Position numbers and translations under genes: made by a program. Under the pieces are notes generated by a model. It was not told the DNA's origin. It was given only the letters and a program-made list of their open reading frames with translations, and did not search any database. A DNA stretch of 64,000 nucleotides from contig OX463846.1 in NCBI GenBank assembly GCA_949825065.1, forward strand, positions 20,581,593-20,645,592, given 5' to 3'. Source of the stretch: Odontocerum albicorne (taxonomy: Eukaryota; Arthropoda; Insecta; Trichoptera; Odontoceridae). Below are positions 63,660 through 64,000 of the stretch, piece by piece (the first letter of the stretch is position 1; every line of letters starts with the position of its first letter).

Positions 63660-64000
63660 AGGTACAAAATATTATAGTCCTGTTCTCCCTTCGTGTATTG
63701 CATTCCAATTTTTGTAAATTAACGAAATATTAATATTTGTTACATCTATGTCACTACTAATATCTGGATTAGTGTAACGGACATATTGAACAGCGTGTCT
63801 GAGAGGCAATACAGCATTCAATCCCGGCAATCTCGGCTTCCGGTTTACAACCTTGGAAGTCGTGATTATTGACTGAACCTGTTGGCAACACTACCGCTCT
63901 GGGCGTGCAAGTATTTTACCGGGCGAGCGCTCTTTATCACACTGATAACCTTTTTTTATTGATACCATCGGGAATCGAACCCGATGCCCCCGATCGGAAG
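63660..64000 (-). repeat. SINE-B, reaches the window end
   Basis: Shares CTCCCTTCGTGTATTGCATT, GGATTAGTGTAACGGACATAT, TGTTGGCAACACTACCGCTC with the other SINE-B copies. ATCGGGAATCGAACCCGATG at 63968-63987 is the complement of a well-preserved B-box (GGGTTCGATTCCC). The A-box side probably lies past the window. Confidence 0.75.

Overview
The window is AT-rich animal DNA and looks like an arthropod, most probably an insect. The evidence is its mobile elements: cecropia-type mariner, Transib, a Jockey-clade gag with PRE_C2HC plus zinc knuckles, hAT and Helitron relics, and several tRNA-derived SINE families. I found no convincing host exon, rRNA gene, true tRNA gene, CRISPR array or bacterial-style operon. 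Most open frames are chance frames, SINE or LINE fragments, or frames through (TA)n. The region behaves as intergenic or long-intron DNA built from layers of transposable elements. All family assignments come from reading motifs by eye; no search was run.

Layout. 1-4600: old repeats, a diverged tandem duplication, SINE-C and SINE-B pieces. 4649-7783: a decayed 3.1-kb Transib element. Its ends begin with CACAGTG, it has a CGCCG target duplication, and it sits inside a LINE tail relic (7784-8290, other flank just left of 4644). 8290-19170: SINEs, LINE relics (RT domains at 13870-14400 and 17081-17970) and a TA-flanked MITE (12590-12808). 19181-19729: an internally deleted hAT element. 20000-38000: mostly featureless AT-rich DNA with scattered SINE and LINE tails, a 96-bp-arm hairpin (30488-30697), several palindromes and a (TA)n tract at 35308. 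38268-41061: a non-LTR retrotransposon that carries only ORF1 (gag-like), bounded by a 13-bp target duplication and inserted into a 169-bp tandem repeat. 42240-42530: a Helitron helicase relic. 45430-45740: an old mariner relic. 47820-48265: another LINE RT relic. 50010-50209: an assembly gap. 50210-53064: two nearly identical mariner elements in the same orientation, separated and followed by long perfect (TA)n arrays. 54553-64000: LINE tails, SINEs and small tandem repeats.

Working parts. Only the second mariner copy (transposase 51967-52986) has an uninterrupted reading frame with the whole catalytic triad and two perfect terminal inverted repeats, so it is the one element that could be active. 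Everything else is disabled or non-autonomous. The best candidates for something unusual are the Transib with V(D)J-type termini, the paired mariners embedded in a (TA)n array, the gag-only LINE (an arrangement known from HeT-A), and the large hairpin with a hammerhead-like core motif.
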